A stretch of DNA of 64,000 nt from Opitutaceae bacterium (GCA_027490995.1 JAIXWY010000003.1:434001-498000); one strand, 5' to 3'. Positions 10,667 to 20,562 are shown, counted from the stretch's first letter. The notes: a model not told the origin generated them from the letters alone. Numbers and translations: made by a program.

Positions 10667-11143
10667 ATGCCTCGAGTCCGGTCACGTCCCGCCGCCCCAC
10701 CGTCCTCCGCGCCGAACGCGCGGGACACGGTGCTCGTGACGCGTCAGGTGCACTTCAACGCGGCGCATCGTTTGCACAATCCCGCCCGCAGCGCGGCTTG
10801 GAATCAGCGGGCGTTCGGGCCGTGCAACAACCGCGACGGTCACGGGCACAACTACGTGCTTGAGGTCACGGTGTCCGGCTCGCCGGATCCCGAAACGGGC
10901 TACGTGATCGATCTGGGCCGCCTGAAGGACATCCTGGAGCGGGTGATCGTGCGGGCCTGCGACCATCGGAACCTCAACACTCAGGTGCCGTTTCTGAAGG
11001 GTATCATCCCCTCAACCGAAAATCTGGTCATCGCCTTCTGGCGCCAGCTCGAACCACGGATCCGTCCCGGCCGGCTGCACGCCATCCGGCTCTACGAGAC
11101 CCCTCGCAATTTCGCCGAGTATCGCGGACCCGATCCGCGCTGA
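10667..11143 (+). CDS. 6-pyruvoyl-tetrahydropterin synthase
   Basis: Converts 7,8-dihydroneopterin triphosphate to 6-pyruvoyl-tetrahydropterin (or, in the QueD branch, to 6-carboxy-tetrahydropterin). 158 residues. Zinc ligands H34 (FNAAHRL), H59 and H61 (GHGHNY); catalytic C53 in FGPCNNRDGHGHNY, which reads like the animal-type PTPS motif CNNPNGHGHNY rather than typical QueD; CDHRNLN and PSTENL supply the catalytic Asp-His and the substrate-binding Glu. About 20 disordered residues precede the domain; the promoter position supports the ATG at 10667. Followed 80 bases on by folE2 and then an SDR, which argues for biopterin-type synthesis, though queuosine cannot be excluded. Confidence 0.9.
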   Translation: MPRVRSRPAAPPSSAPNARDTVLVTRQVHFNAAHRLHNPARSAAWNQRAFGPCNNRDGHGHNYVLEVTVSGSPDPETGYVIDLGRLKDILERVIVRACDHRNLNTQVPFLKGIIPSTENLVIAFWRQLEPRIRPGRLHAIRLYETPRNFAEYRGPDPR

Positions 11144-11170
11144 TCCTCCCGGGCCCAAGCCCAGGCGGCA

Positions 11171-11194
11171 ACGGTTGTTATCGTCCCCAACCGT
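11171..11194 (+). promoter_or_regulatory. Inverted repeat between PTPS and folE2
   Basis: ACGGTTG (11171-11177) and CAACCGT (11188-11194), perfect 7-bp arms, 10-base centre. Located 30 bases before the folE2 ATG; could be an operator or a hairpin in the transcript. Not a recognisable Zur box. Confidence 0.4.
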
Positions 11195-11223
11195 AGCCGC
11201 GGCCAGCCCACCAAAAAACGACT

Positions 11224-12216
<993 letters not shown>

Positions 12217-12251
12217 GAACGCAACCGGCGCGGACTCCTCTTCGTTTCATC

Positions 12252-13094
12252 ATGGCTCGGTCCCTCTCGAAATCCACCGTTCGCGTCACACCCGCTCGCC
12301 CCCAGAGCGCCCCGTCCAAGCGGAATCAGTCGAGGCGCGGTCGGGTCACGAAGACCGTGCCGGGCCGCAAGGATCAGGGTGCGACCCCGCCACCGGTGGT
12401 GCTGATCACGGGTGCGTCGCAGGGGATTGGTTCAGCGATCGCACGCGCGTTTGCCGGCACGATCCCGGGCGTACGTCTCGCGCTGGTGGCCCGGCAGGCA
12501 GACAAGCTCGCTGCGGTGGTCCGGGCATGTGCGGGACAAGGTGCTACGGCGCGGGCGTTTGTCGGTGATGTGAGCTCCGAAGCTGACGTCACCCGGGTCG
12601 CGGCGGAGGTCCACGCCGTTTGGGGCGCTGTCGATGTGTTGGTGAACAACGCCGGCAGTTTTCGCCCGGGTCGCCTTCTCGAGACCTCCGTCGCGGACTT
12701 CGACGCGATGGTTGCGGTGAACCTCCGCAGCGTCTTTCTCGTTACGCGCGCCTTCGCGCCCGCCATGGTGCGGCGCGGCCGCGGCGATGTTTTCAACATG
12801 AGCTCCATCGCGGGCCTCTCGGCCTATCCCAGCAGTGCGGGCTACTGCGCGGCAAAGTTTGGCGTGACTGGCTTGTCCAAGGTGATGCGGGCGGAGTGGC
12901 GCGACAAAGGTATTCGGGTCTGCACGGTTTACCCGGGCGCGACGCTTTCCCCGGCGTGGGAGGGGAGCGGATTTCCCGAGGCACGACTGATGCCGGCGGA
13001 GGACGTCGCTCGGGCCTTTGTCGACGTGTACCGCCTCACGCGGCGGACGGTCGTCGAGGAGATCGTCCTGCGGCCGCAGGCGGGTGATCTCTGA
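12252..13094 (+). CDS. Short-chain dehydrogenase/reductase, possible sepiapterin-reductase role
   Basis: 280 residues. An unusual basic, Pro-rich N-terminal tail of about 48 residues precedes the Rossmann domain: VVLITGASQGIGSAIA (NADPH loop), NNAGSF, the catalytic serine in NMSSIAGLS and the YCAAK pair. Ends with a PAEDVARAFVDVYRL helix typical of classical SDRs. Position directly after PTPS and folE2 (35 bases) suggests reduction of 6-pyruvoyl-tetrahydropterin, completing a tetrahydropterin cofactor; this is context inference, since SDR substrates cannot be read from sequence. A later in-frame start that drops the tail is possible. Confidence 0.85.
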   Translation: MARSLSKSTVRVTPARPQSAPSKRNQSRRGRVTKTVPGRKDQGATPPPVVLITGASQGIGSAIARAFAGTIPGVRLALVARQADKLAAVVRACAGQGATARAFVGDVSSEADVTRVAAEVHAVWGAVDVLVNNAGSFRPGRLLETSVADFDAMVAVNLRSVFLVTRAFAPAMVRRGRGDVFNMSSIAGLSAYPSSAGYCAAKFGVTGLSKVMRAEWRDKGIRVCTVYPGATLSPAWEGSGFPEARLMPAEDVARAFVDVYRLTRRTVVEEIVLRPQAGDL

Positions 13095-13182
13095 CGTTCG
13101 ACCCTCGGGTGCACGAAGCGCGAGGCGCGGGTCGCCATCGCCGCAGGTGTGACCCTCTGATCCCGGCCGGGCGTCGGAGAGA

Positions 13183-13210
13183 TTGCCAGCGTCGGGCCCC
13201 CTGCTAGAGT
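13183..13210 (+). promoter_or_regulatory. Putative promoter of the FGGY kinase gene (near leaderless)
   Basis: TTGCCA (13183-13188), 16 bases, TAGAGT (13205-13210); ATG six bases later at 13217. Same geometry as the DUF2237 promoter. Confidence 0.5.
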
Positions 13211-13216
13211 GGCGGC

Positions 13217-14530
13217 ATGGCCGCAGTTCTCGGACTCGACATTGGATCCTCTTCGGTGATCGCCGGGCTCCTCGATGGACGCCGGGTCCTAGCGGAGTCG
13301 CCGCGCGCATTTTTCCGCACGCGGCATGACGGCGGACGGGCGGAGGTGGATCCTGAAGTTCTGCTCGCCGCCGTCGCCACGGCGATTCGCGGTCTGGGCG
13401 AGCGGGCGCGTCGCGTCGATGCGGTGGCTCTGGCCACGATGTGCCCGGCATGGGTCGCGCTCGATCGCGACGGAAAAGCGCTCACGCCGATTGTCACTCA
13501 TCAGGATCGACGCAGCGTGGCCGAGGCCCGGGGGTTGGAGGAGCGGATCGGCGCGGACCGGCACCTCGCGCTTTGCGGATGCCGACCCTTTCCCGGAGGC
13601 ATCAGCTCGACGACCTGGGCTTGGTTTCGGAAACACCAACCCGGGGCGTTGCGACGGGCTGACCTGGTCGGCCACTTGAACACCTTCCTGCACCGACGCC
13701 TGACCGGCGCCCGGGTAACTGATCCGTCGAACGCGTCCTTCACCGGGCTGTATCGCACGCTGACGCTCGACGGCTGGAGTGAAGAGCTCTGTGCGAATCT
13801 GGGCGTATCGGAGAAAGTGCTACCGGAGGTGGTGGATGCCGACGTCATCGGCGGCGGATTGACTCGGGAGGCGGCGCGGCGGCTGGGCCTGCCGGCAGGA
13901 TTGCCGATGCTGACCGGGCTGATGGATGGCAGTGCCGGGATGCTTCTGGCCGGGGCGCGGGTTGGGCAGCTGTTCAACGTGGTTGGCTCGACCGATGTTC
14001 TTGCCCTGTGCACCGACCGTCCTCGCCCCCATCCGCAGCTCCTGACGCGGGCGCTGGGAGTCGGGCGGAAGTGGCTGCAGGTGAGCACGCTCGCGGCGAT
14101 GGCATCGGCGCTTTATTGGGCCCGAGAGCAGTTCTTTCCGGAATGGTCGCTGGAAGACTTTCAGCGTGAGTTGCGGACCCTGAGTCGCCGTGGCCCGCGG
14201 CCCGGCTGCACGGTGCGCTTCGCTCCCTATCTCGCCGGCGAGCGCACGAGCATTGAACAGCGGCAGGGAGCCTTCACTGGACTCACCCTCGCGACCACGA
14301 GAATGGATCTGCTGTCGGCGATCATCGAGGGACTCACCGCGGCCAGTGCGGAGCGCTTGCCGCTGCTGCGCGCCACCGGTACGGCGTTGCGCCGGACGGT
14401 GGCGGTTTCGGGAGGGGCCGATCGGCTCGACCGTCTCATGCATCGCGACTGGCCCGGGCGCTGGCAGTATCGGCCGGTGACCGACGCGACGATGCGCGGC
14501 CTGGGCTTGCTGACCCCACGGGCGCGTTGA
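13217..14530 (+). CDS. FGGY-family carbohydrate kinase
   Basis: ATP-dependent sugar kinase, 437 residues, shorter than the usual 480-500. N-terminal ATPase lobe GLDIGSSSVIAGL; VTHQDRRSVAEA and FPGGISSTTWAWF at the substrate side; LTGLMDGSAGMLL, FNVVGSTDVLALC and the FGGY_C signature AVSGGADRLDRLMHRDW. The segment after this signature is abbreviated, so the C terminus looks trimmed. Sugar specificity is not readable. The next gene is a RhaE-type aldolase/dehydrogenase, so a ketose such as L-rhamnulose is a reasonable guess. Confidence 0.88.
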   Translation: MAAVLGLDIGSSSVIAGLLDGRRVLAESPRAFFRTRHDGGRAEVDPEVLLAAVATAIRGLGERARRVDAVALATMCPAWVALDRDGKALTPIVTHQDRRSVAEARGLEERIGADRHLALCGCRPFPGGISSTTWAWFRKHQPGALRRADLVGHLNTFLHRRLTGARVTDPSNASFTGLYRTLTLDGWSEELCANLGVSEKVLPEVVDADVIGGGLTREAARRLGLPAGLPMLTGLMDGSAGMLLAGARVGQLFNVVGSTDVLALCTDRPRPHPQLLTRALGVGRKWLQVSTLAAMASALYWAREQFFPEWSLEDFQRELRTLSRRGPRPGCTVRFAPYLAGERTSIEQRQGAFTGLTLATTRMDLLSAIIEGLTAASAERLPLLRATGTALRRTVAVSGGADRLDRLMHRDWPGRWQYRPVTDATMRGLGLLTPRAR

Positions 14531-14615
14531 GCGCTGCACGCATCCGCCGTGAAGGAGGGCAAAGCTCACGCCTGCTCGCTTCTTATCGCGATATAGAGCA
14601 ACAGTTTAACGCATA

Positions 14616-14653
14616 TTGGTAGAATGTGATCGGATTCTAGCACAATCTATCAC
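14616..14653 (+). promoter_or_regulatory. Promoter with overlapping operator before the aldolase/dehydrogenase gene
   Basis: In a locally AT-rich stretch, TTGGTA (14616-14621), 16 bases, TAGCAC (14638-14643) gives a promoter. An imperfect inverted repeat, GTGATCGGATT (14626-14636) against AATCTATCAC (14644-14653), surrounds the -10. This is the layout expected for a repressor site; the regulator is not in the immediate neighbourhood. Confidence 0.45.
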
Positions 14654-14710
14654 CTAATCGAGGGCGTCCCGCGTTGGGCGCGATTTCGCTGCCTGATCCG
14701 GCTTTTTCCC

Positions 14711-16903
14711 ATGAAGTCCTATTCCTACGTCAATTATCTCTGGGACGACGCAAAGGCGACGTCTCTCGATCCGGTCGGTCGCTTGATCTACCGCTCCAAC
14801 CTGCTCGGCAGCGATCAGCGCATTACGAATACCGGTGGCGGCAACACCTCGGCCAAGTTGCCGGAGAAAGACCCCCTGACGGGCCAGACCGTGGAGGTGC
14901 TTTGGGTGAAGGGTTCGGGCGGGGATCTTCGCACGAGCACGCGGGAGAACTTTTCTTCGCTCTATCAGTCGAAGCTGATCGCGATGCAGGCGTTGTATGC
15001 TTCGCGTGCGGACAAGGGACTTAAGTCGCCGGCGGAGGATGACATGGTGGCGATGTACGCGCACACGACGTTCAACCTGAACCCGCGGGCTTCGTCGATT
15101 GATACGCCGCTGCATTCGTTCCTGCCGGGTCGGCATGTCGATCACATGCACCCGAATGCGATCATCTCGATCGCGGCGTCCGCGCGGTGTGAGGAACTGA
15201 CGAAGGAGATTTTTGGCGGTGCGATGGCCTACGTGCCGTGGATGCGTCCCGGCTTCGAGTTGGGTCTGGCGATGCAGGAGATCGCGCGCAAGCAACCGGC
15301 GATCAAGGCGATCATGATGGGGCAGCATGGCTTCATCTCGTGGGATGATGATGAGAAGGTGTGCTACATCCGTACGCTGGACCTGATCGAGCAGGCGGCT
15401 CAGTACATCGAGAAAAAGTATCAGGCGAAGGGCGGCGACGCGACGGTGTTCGGGGGAGCGAAGTATCACACGTTGGCGGACGAGCCGCGTCGCGCGGCCT
15501 TCGCCGCGATCCTGCCATGGCTGCGTGGTCAGGTCTCGGCGCAGCGGCGTTTCATCGGCACGATTCAGGATGATGAGCGCATCCTCCGTTTCGTGAACTC
15601 GAAGGATGCGGCGCGCCTGGCTGCTTTGGGCACGTCCTGTCCGGATCACTTTCTGCGGACGAAGATCAAGCCGCTCTACGTGGACTGGAACCCGCAGGCC
15701 GAAGACCTCGCCGCTCTCAAGGCGAAGCTGGCGGCGGGGATCACCCAGTACCGCAAGGACTACGCCGCGTATTACGAGTCGTGCCGGCGTCCGAACTCCC
15801 CGGCGATGCGTGACCCGAATCCGACCGTGGTGCTGATTCCGGGCCTTGGCATGATCGCGTGGGGCAAGGACAAGTCGGAGTCGCGGGTCACGGCCGAATT
15901 CTACAACTGCGCGGTCGAGGTGATGCGCGGGGCCGAGGCGATCGATCGCTACATTGCCCTGCCGCAGCAGGAGGCTTTCGACATCGAGTACTGGCTGCTT
16001 GAGGAGGCCAAGCTCAAGCGCATGCCGGCGGAGAAGGAACTGGCGCGGCAGGTCGCCGTCGTGGTCGGTGCCGGCTCCGGCATTGGTCGTGAGACGGCGC
16101 TGCGGTTGTCCCGTGAGGGCGCGCACATCGTGGCTGTCGACCTGAATGAGGCGGCGGCGCAGGCGACCGCGAAGGAGATCACGGACCGGCTCGGCCTCGG
16201 TATCGGGGTGGCGGGTAGCGGCATTTCCGGCTGCGGTCCGGCCGTGGGCTTGGCGGCGAACATCACCGACCGCGCCAGCATCCGGCGCATGCTCGATCAA
16301 GTGGCTCTGGCCTATGGTGGCTTTGACGCAATTTGTGTCACCGCTGGCATCTTCTTCCCGTCCGATCGGACCGGGCACATCCCGGACGACAAGTGGGCCG
16401 CCACCTTTGCGATCAACGTCATGGGCAGCTACCTGGTCGGTGATGAGGCGGCGAACACGTGGCGCGAGCAGGGGCTCAGTGGCAGCCTCGTGCTCACGAC
16501 TTCCGCGAACGCCGTCGTGGCGAAGCGTGGGTCGGTCGCCTACGATGCGTCGAAGGCCGCGGCCAATCACGTCGTGCGCGAACTGGCGATCGAGCTGGCC
16601 CCGCTCGTGCGAGTGAATGCCGTGGCGCCGGCGACGGTGGTGAAGGGATCGACGATGTTCCCGCGCGAGCGCGTGATCAGCTCGCTGGCCAAGTACAACA
16701 TCGCCTTCGCGGAAGACGAGTCGACGGACTCGCTGGTCCAGAAGCTGGCGCAGTTCTACGCGGACCGTACGCTGACGAAGTCACCGATTACGCCGGCGGA
16801 TCAGGCGGAAGCCTACTTGTTGCTCGTGACCGGGCGGCTTTCGAAGACCACGGGGCAGATCATTCCCGTGGACGGCGGACTCCACGAGGCCTTCCTGCGC
16901 TGA
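14711..16903 (+). CDS. Bifunctional rhamnulose-1-phosphate aldolase/L-lactaldehyde dehydrogenase-type protein
   Basis: Fusion of a class II (AraD-like) aldolase and a short-chain dehydrogenase, 730 residues, as in the RhaE/RhaW-type enzyme that cleaves L-rhamnulose-1-phosphate and oxidises lactaldehyde. Aldolase part (about 1-430): TNTGGGNTSAKL, zinc-ligand region DHMHPNAIISIAAS and MMGQHGFISW. Dehydrogenase part (about 445-730): VVVGAGSGIGRETALRLS, CVTAGIF, serine in TTSANAVV, YDASK and a C-terminal TGQIIPVDGG. No gap or frameshift at the join. Follows the FGGY kinase after a 180-base regulatory region, together a small deoxysugar-catabolic locus; isomerase and transporter are absent here. 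Confidence 0.9.
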   Translation: MKSYSYVNYLWDDAKATSLDPVGRLIYRSNLLGSDQRITNTGGGNTSAKLPEKDPLTGQTVEVLWVKGSGGDLRTSTRENFSSLYQSKLIAMQALYASRADKGLKSPAEDDMVAMYAHTTFNLNPRASSIDTPLHSFLPGRHVDHMHPNAIISIAASARCEELTKEIFGGAMAYVPWMRPGFELGLAMQEIARKQPAIKAIMMGQHGFISWDDDEKVCYIRTLDLIEQAAQYIEKKYQAKGGDATVFGGAKYHTLADEPRRAAFAAILPWLRGQVSAQRRFIGTIQDDERILRFVNSKDAARLAALGTSCPDHFLRTKIKPLYVDWNPQAEDLAALKAKLAAGITQYRKDYAAYYESCRRPNSPAMRDPNPTVVLIPGLGMIAWGKDKSESRVTAEFYNCAVEVMRGAEAIDRYIALPQQEAFDIEYWLLEEAKLKRMPAEKELARQVAVVVGAGSGIGRETALRLSREGAHIVAVDLNEAAAQATAKEITDRLGLGIGVAGSGISGCGPAVGLAANITDRASIRRMLDQVALAYGGFDAICVTAGIFFPSDRTGHIPDDKWAATFAINVMGSYLVGDEAANTWREQGLSGSLVLTTSANAVVAKRGSVAYDASKAAANHVVRELAIELAPLVRVNAVAPATVVKGSTMFPRERVISSLAKYNIAFAEDESTDSLVQKLAQFYADRTLTKSPITPADQAEAYLLLVTGRLSKTTGQIIPVDGGLHEAFLR

Positions 16904-16911
16904 TCCTCACG

Positions 16912-16944
16912 GGAGGGAGCGTCGCCTCTGGTGCCGTTCCCTCC
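16912..16944 (+). terminator. Hairpin between convergent genes
   Basis: GGAGGGA (16912-16918) pairs with TCCCTCC (16938-16944) in the 89-base gap between the aldolase/dehydrogenase and the TPR gene. No T tract. Confidence 0.35.
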
Positions 16945-16992
16945 GGCGGATTCCGGCGTTTTCGCGCCGTTCGTCCCCCCCCGCCCGGCCCC

Positions 16993-17793
16993 TCAGCGGG
17001 CGGGCGCGGCGGGAAGGGCGGCGAGCGCCTCCGCGGCGCGTCGTTTTGATAGTGCGTCGTGCACCTCGCGTTCGGGCAGAGCGAGGCCGCGGGTGAAGGC
17101 GGTGCGAGCGTCTGCGATCCGTCCGCTTGAGCGGTAGACGAAGGCCAGTTCGACTTGGTGGCCGACCGCGTCTGGAGCCAAGGTGGCCGCGCGCTCGAGG
17201 TGGCGTACCGCCTCGGCGAGGGAAGCCTTGGGCAGGCCGCCGAAGAACAGTTGGACGAGGAACCGTCGGGTCATGCCCAGCTTAGCCACCTCGTAGTGCC
17301 AGCGACCGAGCACGTGGTGAGCCCAATCGTAGTCGGGATTGAGGCGGAGTGCCTCCTCGGCGAATTGGTGAATCTGGCGGGAATGACGCACCTTGGCTTC
17401 CGTGTCGCCGTACAACCCAAGGTTGCCGTGGCAGATGGCGATGGACAGCACGACTTCGGCGTTCGTGGGATCGACGGCGTACGCCTTCTCAGCGTACGAG
17501 AGAGCCGTCTCGGCGAGCCGCCGCTTTTCCTCTGGATCGGAAAGGAGAAATGACTGATCGGAGTATTGCCGGGATATCTTCTGAAGGATGACGGCATCGC
17601 GCGGCTTGGCGGCGTCGGCAGCGAGGAAGAGCGGGAGCGCGGTCGACGGATCGAGTCGGCGCTCGGCCTCCATCCCCTGGCGTACCAGTTCCTCGACTGA
17701 GGTTACCGCGTTCGCGTAACCCGGAAGTGCGAGGAGGAGCAAGATCGCCGCGATCGCCTGACGGAACGGACGGTGGACTCTGCGCGGCGTCAT
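16993..17793 (-). CDS. Exported TPR-like protein
   Basis: 266 residues from the ATG at 17793. N-terminal signal peptide (basic start, hydrophobic AIAAILLLLALPGYANA). The rest is helical TPR-like repeats: SALSYAEKAYAVDPTNAEV-type units with RLAETALSYAEKAYAVDP, QFAEEALRLNPDYDWAHHV, HLERAATLAPDAVGHQVELA and SSGRIADARTAF. Resembles the RMD-type TPR proteins. It is the last gene of the leftward lipid cluster (37 bases after the second CFA-like gene), suggesting a periplasmic scaffold for that system; function otherwise unknown. Confidence 0.82.
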   Translation of the reverse strand: MTPRRVHRPFRQAIAAILLLLALPGYANAVTSVEELVRQGMEAERRLDPSTALPLFLAADAAKPRDAVILQKISRQYSDQSFLLSDPEEKRRLAETALSYAEKAYAVDPTNAEVVLSIAICHGNLGLYGDTEAKVRHSRQIHQFAEEALRLNPDYDWAHHVLGRWHYEVAKLGMTRRFLVQLFFGGLPKASLAEAVRHLERAATLAPDAVGHQVELAFVYRSSGRIADARTAFTRGLALPEREVHDALSKRRAAEALAALPAAPAR

Positions 17794-17830
17794 GGTGGAG
17801 AATGGAGGCGGTTCGAGGCTCGCGCGGGGC

Positions 17831-18844
17831 TCACTTCTGGCGCCGGAACAAATAGTGGCTGACGAGCCACTCCTCGCCTTTGCGGTAGCCCCACAACTCG
17901 GCGCACGCCATGTAAAACACCCGCCAGTAGACCCACCAGCGGGTGACCGCGGCCTTCCCGTAGGTTTTCTCGAATAAGGGGAGGATCTCAGCCCGGTGGC
18001 GGTCCATGTTCTGGAGCCAGTGCTCGGCGGTCTGTTGGTAGTGGCGACCGTTGACCTTCCAGTCCTGGACGAGCTGGAGGTGCTCGTCGAATGCGGGGAG
18101 CAGATCGTGCGCGGGCATCTGTCCACCGGTGAAAAAATACCGTGCCATCCAGTCCGTCGCATCGCGCGGGACGAAGTGGTAGCTGAGTTGGTGGTGAGTG
18201 AAGATATGGACAAAGAGCAGGCCGTCGGGCTTCAGCCAGCGGGCAACATTCCCGAGGAGCCGCTGGTAGTTCTTCATGTGCTCGAACATTTCCACCGACA
18301 CGACGCGGTCGAACTGCGCGCCGGGCAGGTCGAAGGCATTCATGTCGCAGGTGATGATCTGTAGATTGCTGAGTCCGCGGCGCCGGGCCTCGGCGTCGAT
18401 GTACTCCTTCTGGGTGCGCGAGTTGGACACCCCGGTGATGCGGGAGTGCGGGAAGCGCTCCGCGAGGTAAAGTGAGAGGGAGCCCCAGCCGCAGCCGAGC
18501 TCGAGGACCGACTGCCCGTCTTCGAACCGTCCTCGCTCGACGTAGAGGGCGAGCATCGCCTCCTCGGCCTCGTTAAGCGACTCCGCGCCTGTCTGGTAGA
18601 AACAGCCGGAGTACTTCAGGCGGCGGCCGAGACAGAGCCGGTAAAAATCGGTTGGCACCTCGTAATGTTGCTCGTTCGCGGCGCGGGTCTCTTCCGCGAT
18701 GGGCCGCGATTTGAGATCAGCGACGTAGGCGGCGCGGTTGTACTGGGAGGTTTCCTCGCGAATGCGCTGGGCAAGGAGGCGGCGGATGCCGATGCGAATC
18801 AGCCAGTCCGGCAGCAGGTTTTTCTCGAGCAGGGAATCGATCAT
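17831..18844 (-). CDS. CFA-synthase-like SAM-dependent methyltransferase
   Basis: 337 residues from the ATG at 18844. The central class I methyltransferase fold has VLELGCGWGSLSLYLAERFP (SAM motif I), ITGVSNSRTQKEYI, FDRVVSVEMFEHMKNY and LFVHIFTHHQLSYHFVP. The upstream EQHYEVPTDFYRLCLG matches the entry of the cyclopropane-fatty-acyl-phospholipid synthase superfamily, but the long N-terminal domain of true CFA synthase is missing and the C-terminal half is specific to a subfamily better known for N-methyltransferase-like relatives in plants. Substrate unknown; with a true CFA synthase four genes upstream, a second acyl-chain or head-group methylation is the likely role. Confidence 0.87.
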   Translation of the reverse strand: MIDSLLEKNLLPDWLIRIGIRRLLAQRIREETSQYNRAAYVADLKSRPIAEETRAANEQHYEVPTDFYRLCLGRRLKYSGCFYQTGAESLNEAEEAMLALYVERGRFEDGQSVLELGCGWGSLSLYLAERFPHSRITGVSNSRTQKEYIDAEARRRGLSNLQIITCDMNAFDLPGAQFDRVVSVEMFEHMKNYQRLLGNVARWLKPDGLLFVHIFTHHQLSYHFVPRDATDWMARYFFTGGQMPAHDLLPAFDEHLQLVQDWKVNGRHYQQTAEHWLQNMDRHRAEILPLFEKTYGKAAVTRWWVYWRVFYMACAELWGYRKGEEWLVSHYLFRRQK

Positions 18845-18872
18845 GGAAAGAGGAGGGGCGAGTCCGGCGGAG

Positions 18873-19667
18873 TCAGGAACCGGAGCGGCGCGGAAACCAC
18901 GGAAAGAACGCCGAGGTGGTTTGCTGGTAGCGGCGGTAGGCATCGCCCCGTGAACGCAGGGCCTGCTGTTCGGTCAGCGGGATGCCGGTGACGCGAAGCA
19001 GCAGGTGCAGCATGACCGCCGGGCAAATCACCGAGATCCACCCCCAGGGTGAGCCGCAGGCGAAGATGAAAAAGGCGACCCAGACCAGCCACTCGAAGAA
19101 ATAGTTCGGATGGCGACTGTAGCGCCACAGGCCGCGGTCGCACACTGCACCGCGGTTGGCCGCGTTTCGTTTGAAGGCGGCCAGTTGGGCGTCGGCGAGC
19201 GTCTCGCCGCAGAGCGCGATGAACCAGAGTAGCGCGCCGGCGACCTCCAAGGGGTGCAGTTCCGTGCGTACATTCAGACTGGGGATCAGGAAGGGTACGC
19301 TTAGGATCACCAGCGAGAGGGCCTGGATCTGGTAGAACTTGAACATCTCCCAGGCGAAGTTCGCCTTCCACCGCGTGCGCATCTCGAGGTAGCGCCCGTC
19401 CTCTTCCGGATGATGGCTGGCAACCCGGCGAAGCAGATGGCTTCCCAGTCGCACGCTCCAGAGCACCGCGAGGGCCGCGAGGAGCACGCGGCGCATCGGC
19501 CAGCCCCCAGCGAAGGCAGCATAACCCGCAGCAATCGGAGCGAAGGCGTAGGCCCAAGCAACGTCGACCACGCTGTAGTTGTCCACGCGACGCGCGAACC
19601 AGAAGACGAGTGTCATCAGGACGCCGCACCCCACGAGGGCGAAGAGGAGGAGAAGCCAGACGCTCAT
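18873..19667 (-). CDS. DUF1295 membrane protein (steroid 5-alpha-reductase-like)
   Basis: 264 residues, about six or seven membrane helices beginning with SVWLLLLFALVGCGVLMTLV. The C-terminal part has the family core RGLWRYSRHPNYFFEWLVW and later LRVTGIPLTEQQALRSRGDAYRRYQQTTSAFFPW. The family is related to 5-alpha-reductases and isoprenyl methyltransferase-type membrane enzymes, so reduction of a double bond in a lipid is plausible. Its start overlaps the end of the DUF2062 gene by four bases and it is 28 bases before the CFA-like gene. Confidence 0.9.
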   Translation of the reverse strand: MSVWLLLLFALVGCGVLMTLVFWFARRVDNYSVVDVAWAYAFAPIAAGYAAFAGGWPMRRVLLAALAVLWSVRLGSHLLRRVASHHPEEDGRYLEMRTRWKANFAWEMFKFYQIQALSLVILSVPFLIPSLNVRTELHPLEVAGALLWFIALCGETLADAQLAAFKRNAANRGAVCDRGLWRYSRHPNYFFEWLVWVAFFIFACGSPWGWISVICPAVMLHLLLRVTGIPLTEQQALRSRGDAYRRYQQTTSAFFPWFPRRSGS

Positions 19668-20227
19668 AAGACGGATGACTCGGGCGACGACGAGGCGGAG
19701 GGGAGACGGCGGGCGACGCGCCGGATCACGGGACGCAGCAGCCGGTTCAGGCTAAAGACGAGAATCGGCAGGGTGAGCAGCCACGCCGTGAACGCATGCA
19801 CGCCGGCCATGCCGAAGCGCTGCAAGAACTCGGTGAAGCTCGCGTCCCGGAATGTTTGCACCAGCACCCCGATCGAGAACGGCAGGGGCTCGGCACCCCA
19901 GATTCGCTCGCCGACTCGGATATAGAGGACGATCAGCACCAGCTGGACCGGTCCGAGCAGCTGATTTAGAGTCTGGAGCAGCGGCTGGTTTAGGCGCAGG
20001 GCGAGACCAACCACGAGATTGAGGAGGCTCGTGAAGCCGAGGAAGGGAAAGAGGGAAAGTCCGGTTCCGAGGGCGAGCGTGTAGCTGACCTTGTCTGCGG
20101 TAATTCCCTGGGTGAGTAGGGCAATGATCGGATCGCCGAGGCGGCGACGCCAGAAACCGCGCCGGGGCGTGGCGGTGGGCTCGTTGGCACCGCGGGCGGG
20201 TTCGGAAAGGGGAGCGACTGAGGTCAC
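19664..20227 (-). CDS. DUF2062 membrane protein
   Basis: 187 residues if started at the GTG at 20227, which overlaps the stop of the preceding gene as GTGA; longer in-frame starts would run through that gene. Cytoplasmic N terminus, then LALGTGLSLFPFLGFTSLLNLVVGLALRLNQP, which fits the DUF2062 core, and a last membrane segment FTAWLLTLPILVFSLNRLL with a basic tail. The molecular role of the family is unknown. Translationally coupled on both sides inside the lipid cluster. Confidence 0.8.
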   Translation of the reverse strand: MTSVAPLSEPARGANEPTATPRRGFWRRRLGDPIIALLTQGITADKVSYTLALGTGLSLFPFLGFTSLLNLVVGLALRLNQPLLQTLNQLLGPVQLVLIVLYIRVGERIWGAEPLPFSIGVLVQTFRDASFTEFLQRFGMAGVHAFTAWLLTLPILVFSLNRLLRPVIRRVARRLPSASSSPESSVL

Positions 20228-20562
20228 GAGGTGCGACGCAGTAGGACCGATGAAAACGGCGCGTCGCTCGGAACGCGGAACAGTTCGCGCAGACAGTACA
20301 CGGCCATGGCGATGTTGCCGAAGAGCAGGATCGCGACGAGCCACAGCACCCGGGCGACGACCCCGGTCTCCTTGTAGGCCACCCAGATATAGAACGTGAG
20401 GAAGCCCCAGTAGGCATCAAACAACGTGGCGATGAACCAGCGGTCTCGGGAGGCGGGCGAGCCGATGAAGTCCCAAAGGGCCTGTCCGAGCGATGCCCAG
20501 CTGGTCACCCAGAGCATTGAGGCCAAGACCACGAGGAAGAAGAGACGAAGGAAGAGGATCAT
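20224..20562 (-). CDS. DUF1475 small membrane protein
   Basis: 112 residues from the ATG at 20562, three predicted membrane helices (LRLFFLVVLASMLWVTSWA; LFDAYWGFLTFYIWVAY; VLWLVAILLFGNIAMAVYCL). The motif RDRWFIATLFDAYWGF and YIWVAYKETG matches DUF1475, a family I recall next to CFA synthases. Function unknown, possibly a membrane partner. It follows the CFA synthase by 38 bases and is coupled to the DUF2062 gene. Confidence 0.82.
   Translation of the reverse strand: MILFLRLFFLVVLASMLWVTSWASLGQALWDFIGSPASRDRWFIATLFDAYWGFLTFYIWVAYKETGVVARVLWLVAILLFGNIAMAVYCLRELFRVPSDAPFSSVLLRRTS

Noticed and set aside
14654-16570. A 638-codon open frame antisense to the aldolase/dehydrogenase
   Set aside because: Shadow of a well-supported gene; no recognisable domain.
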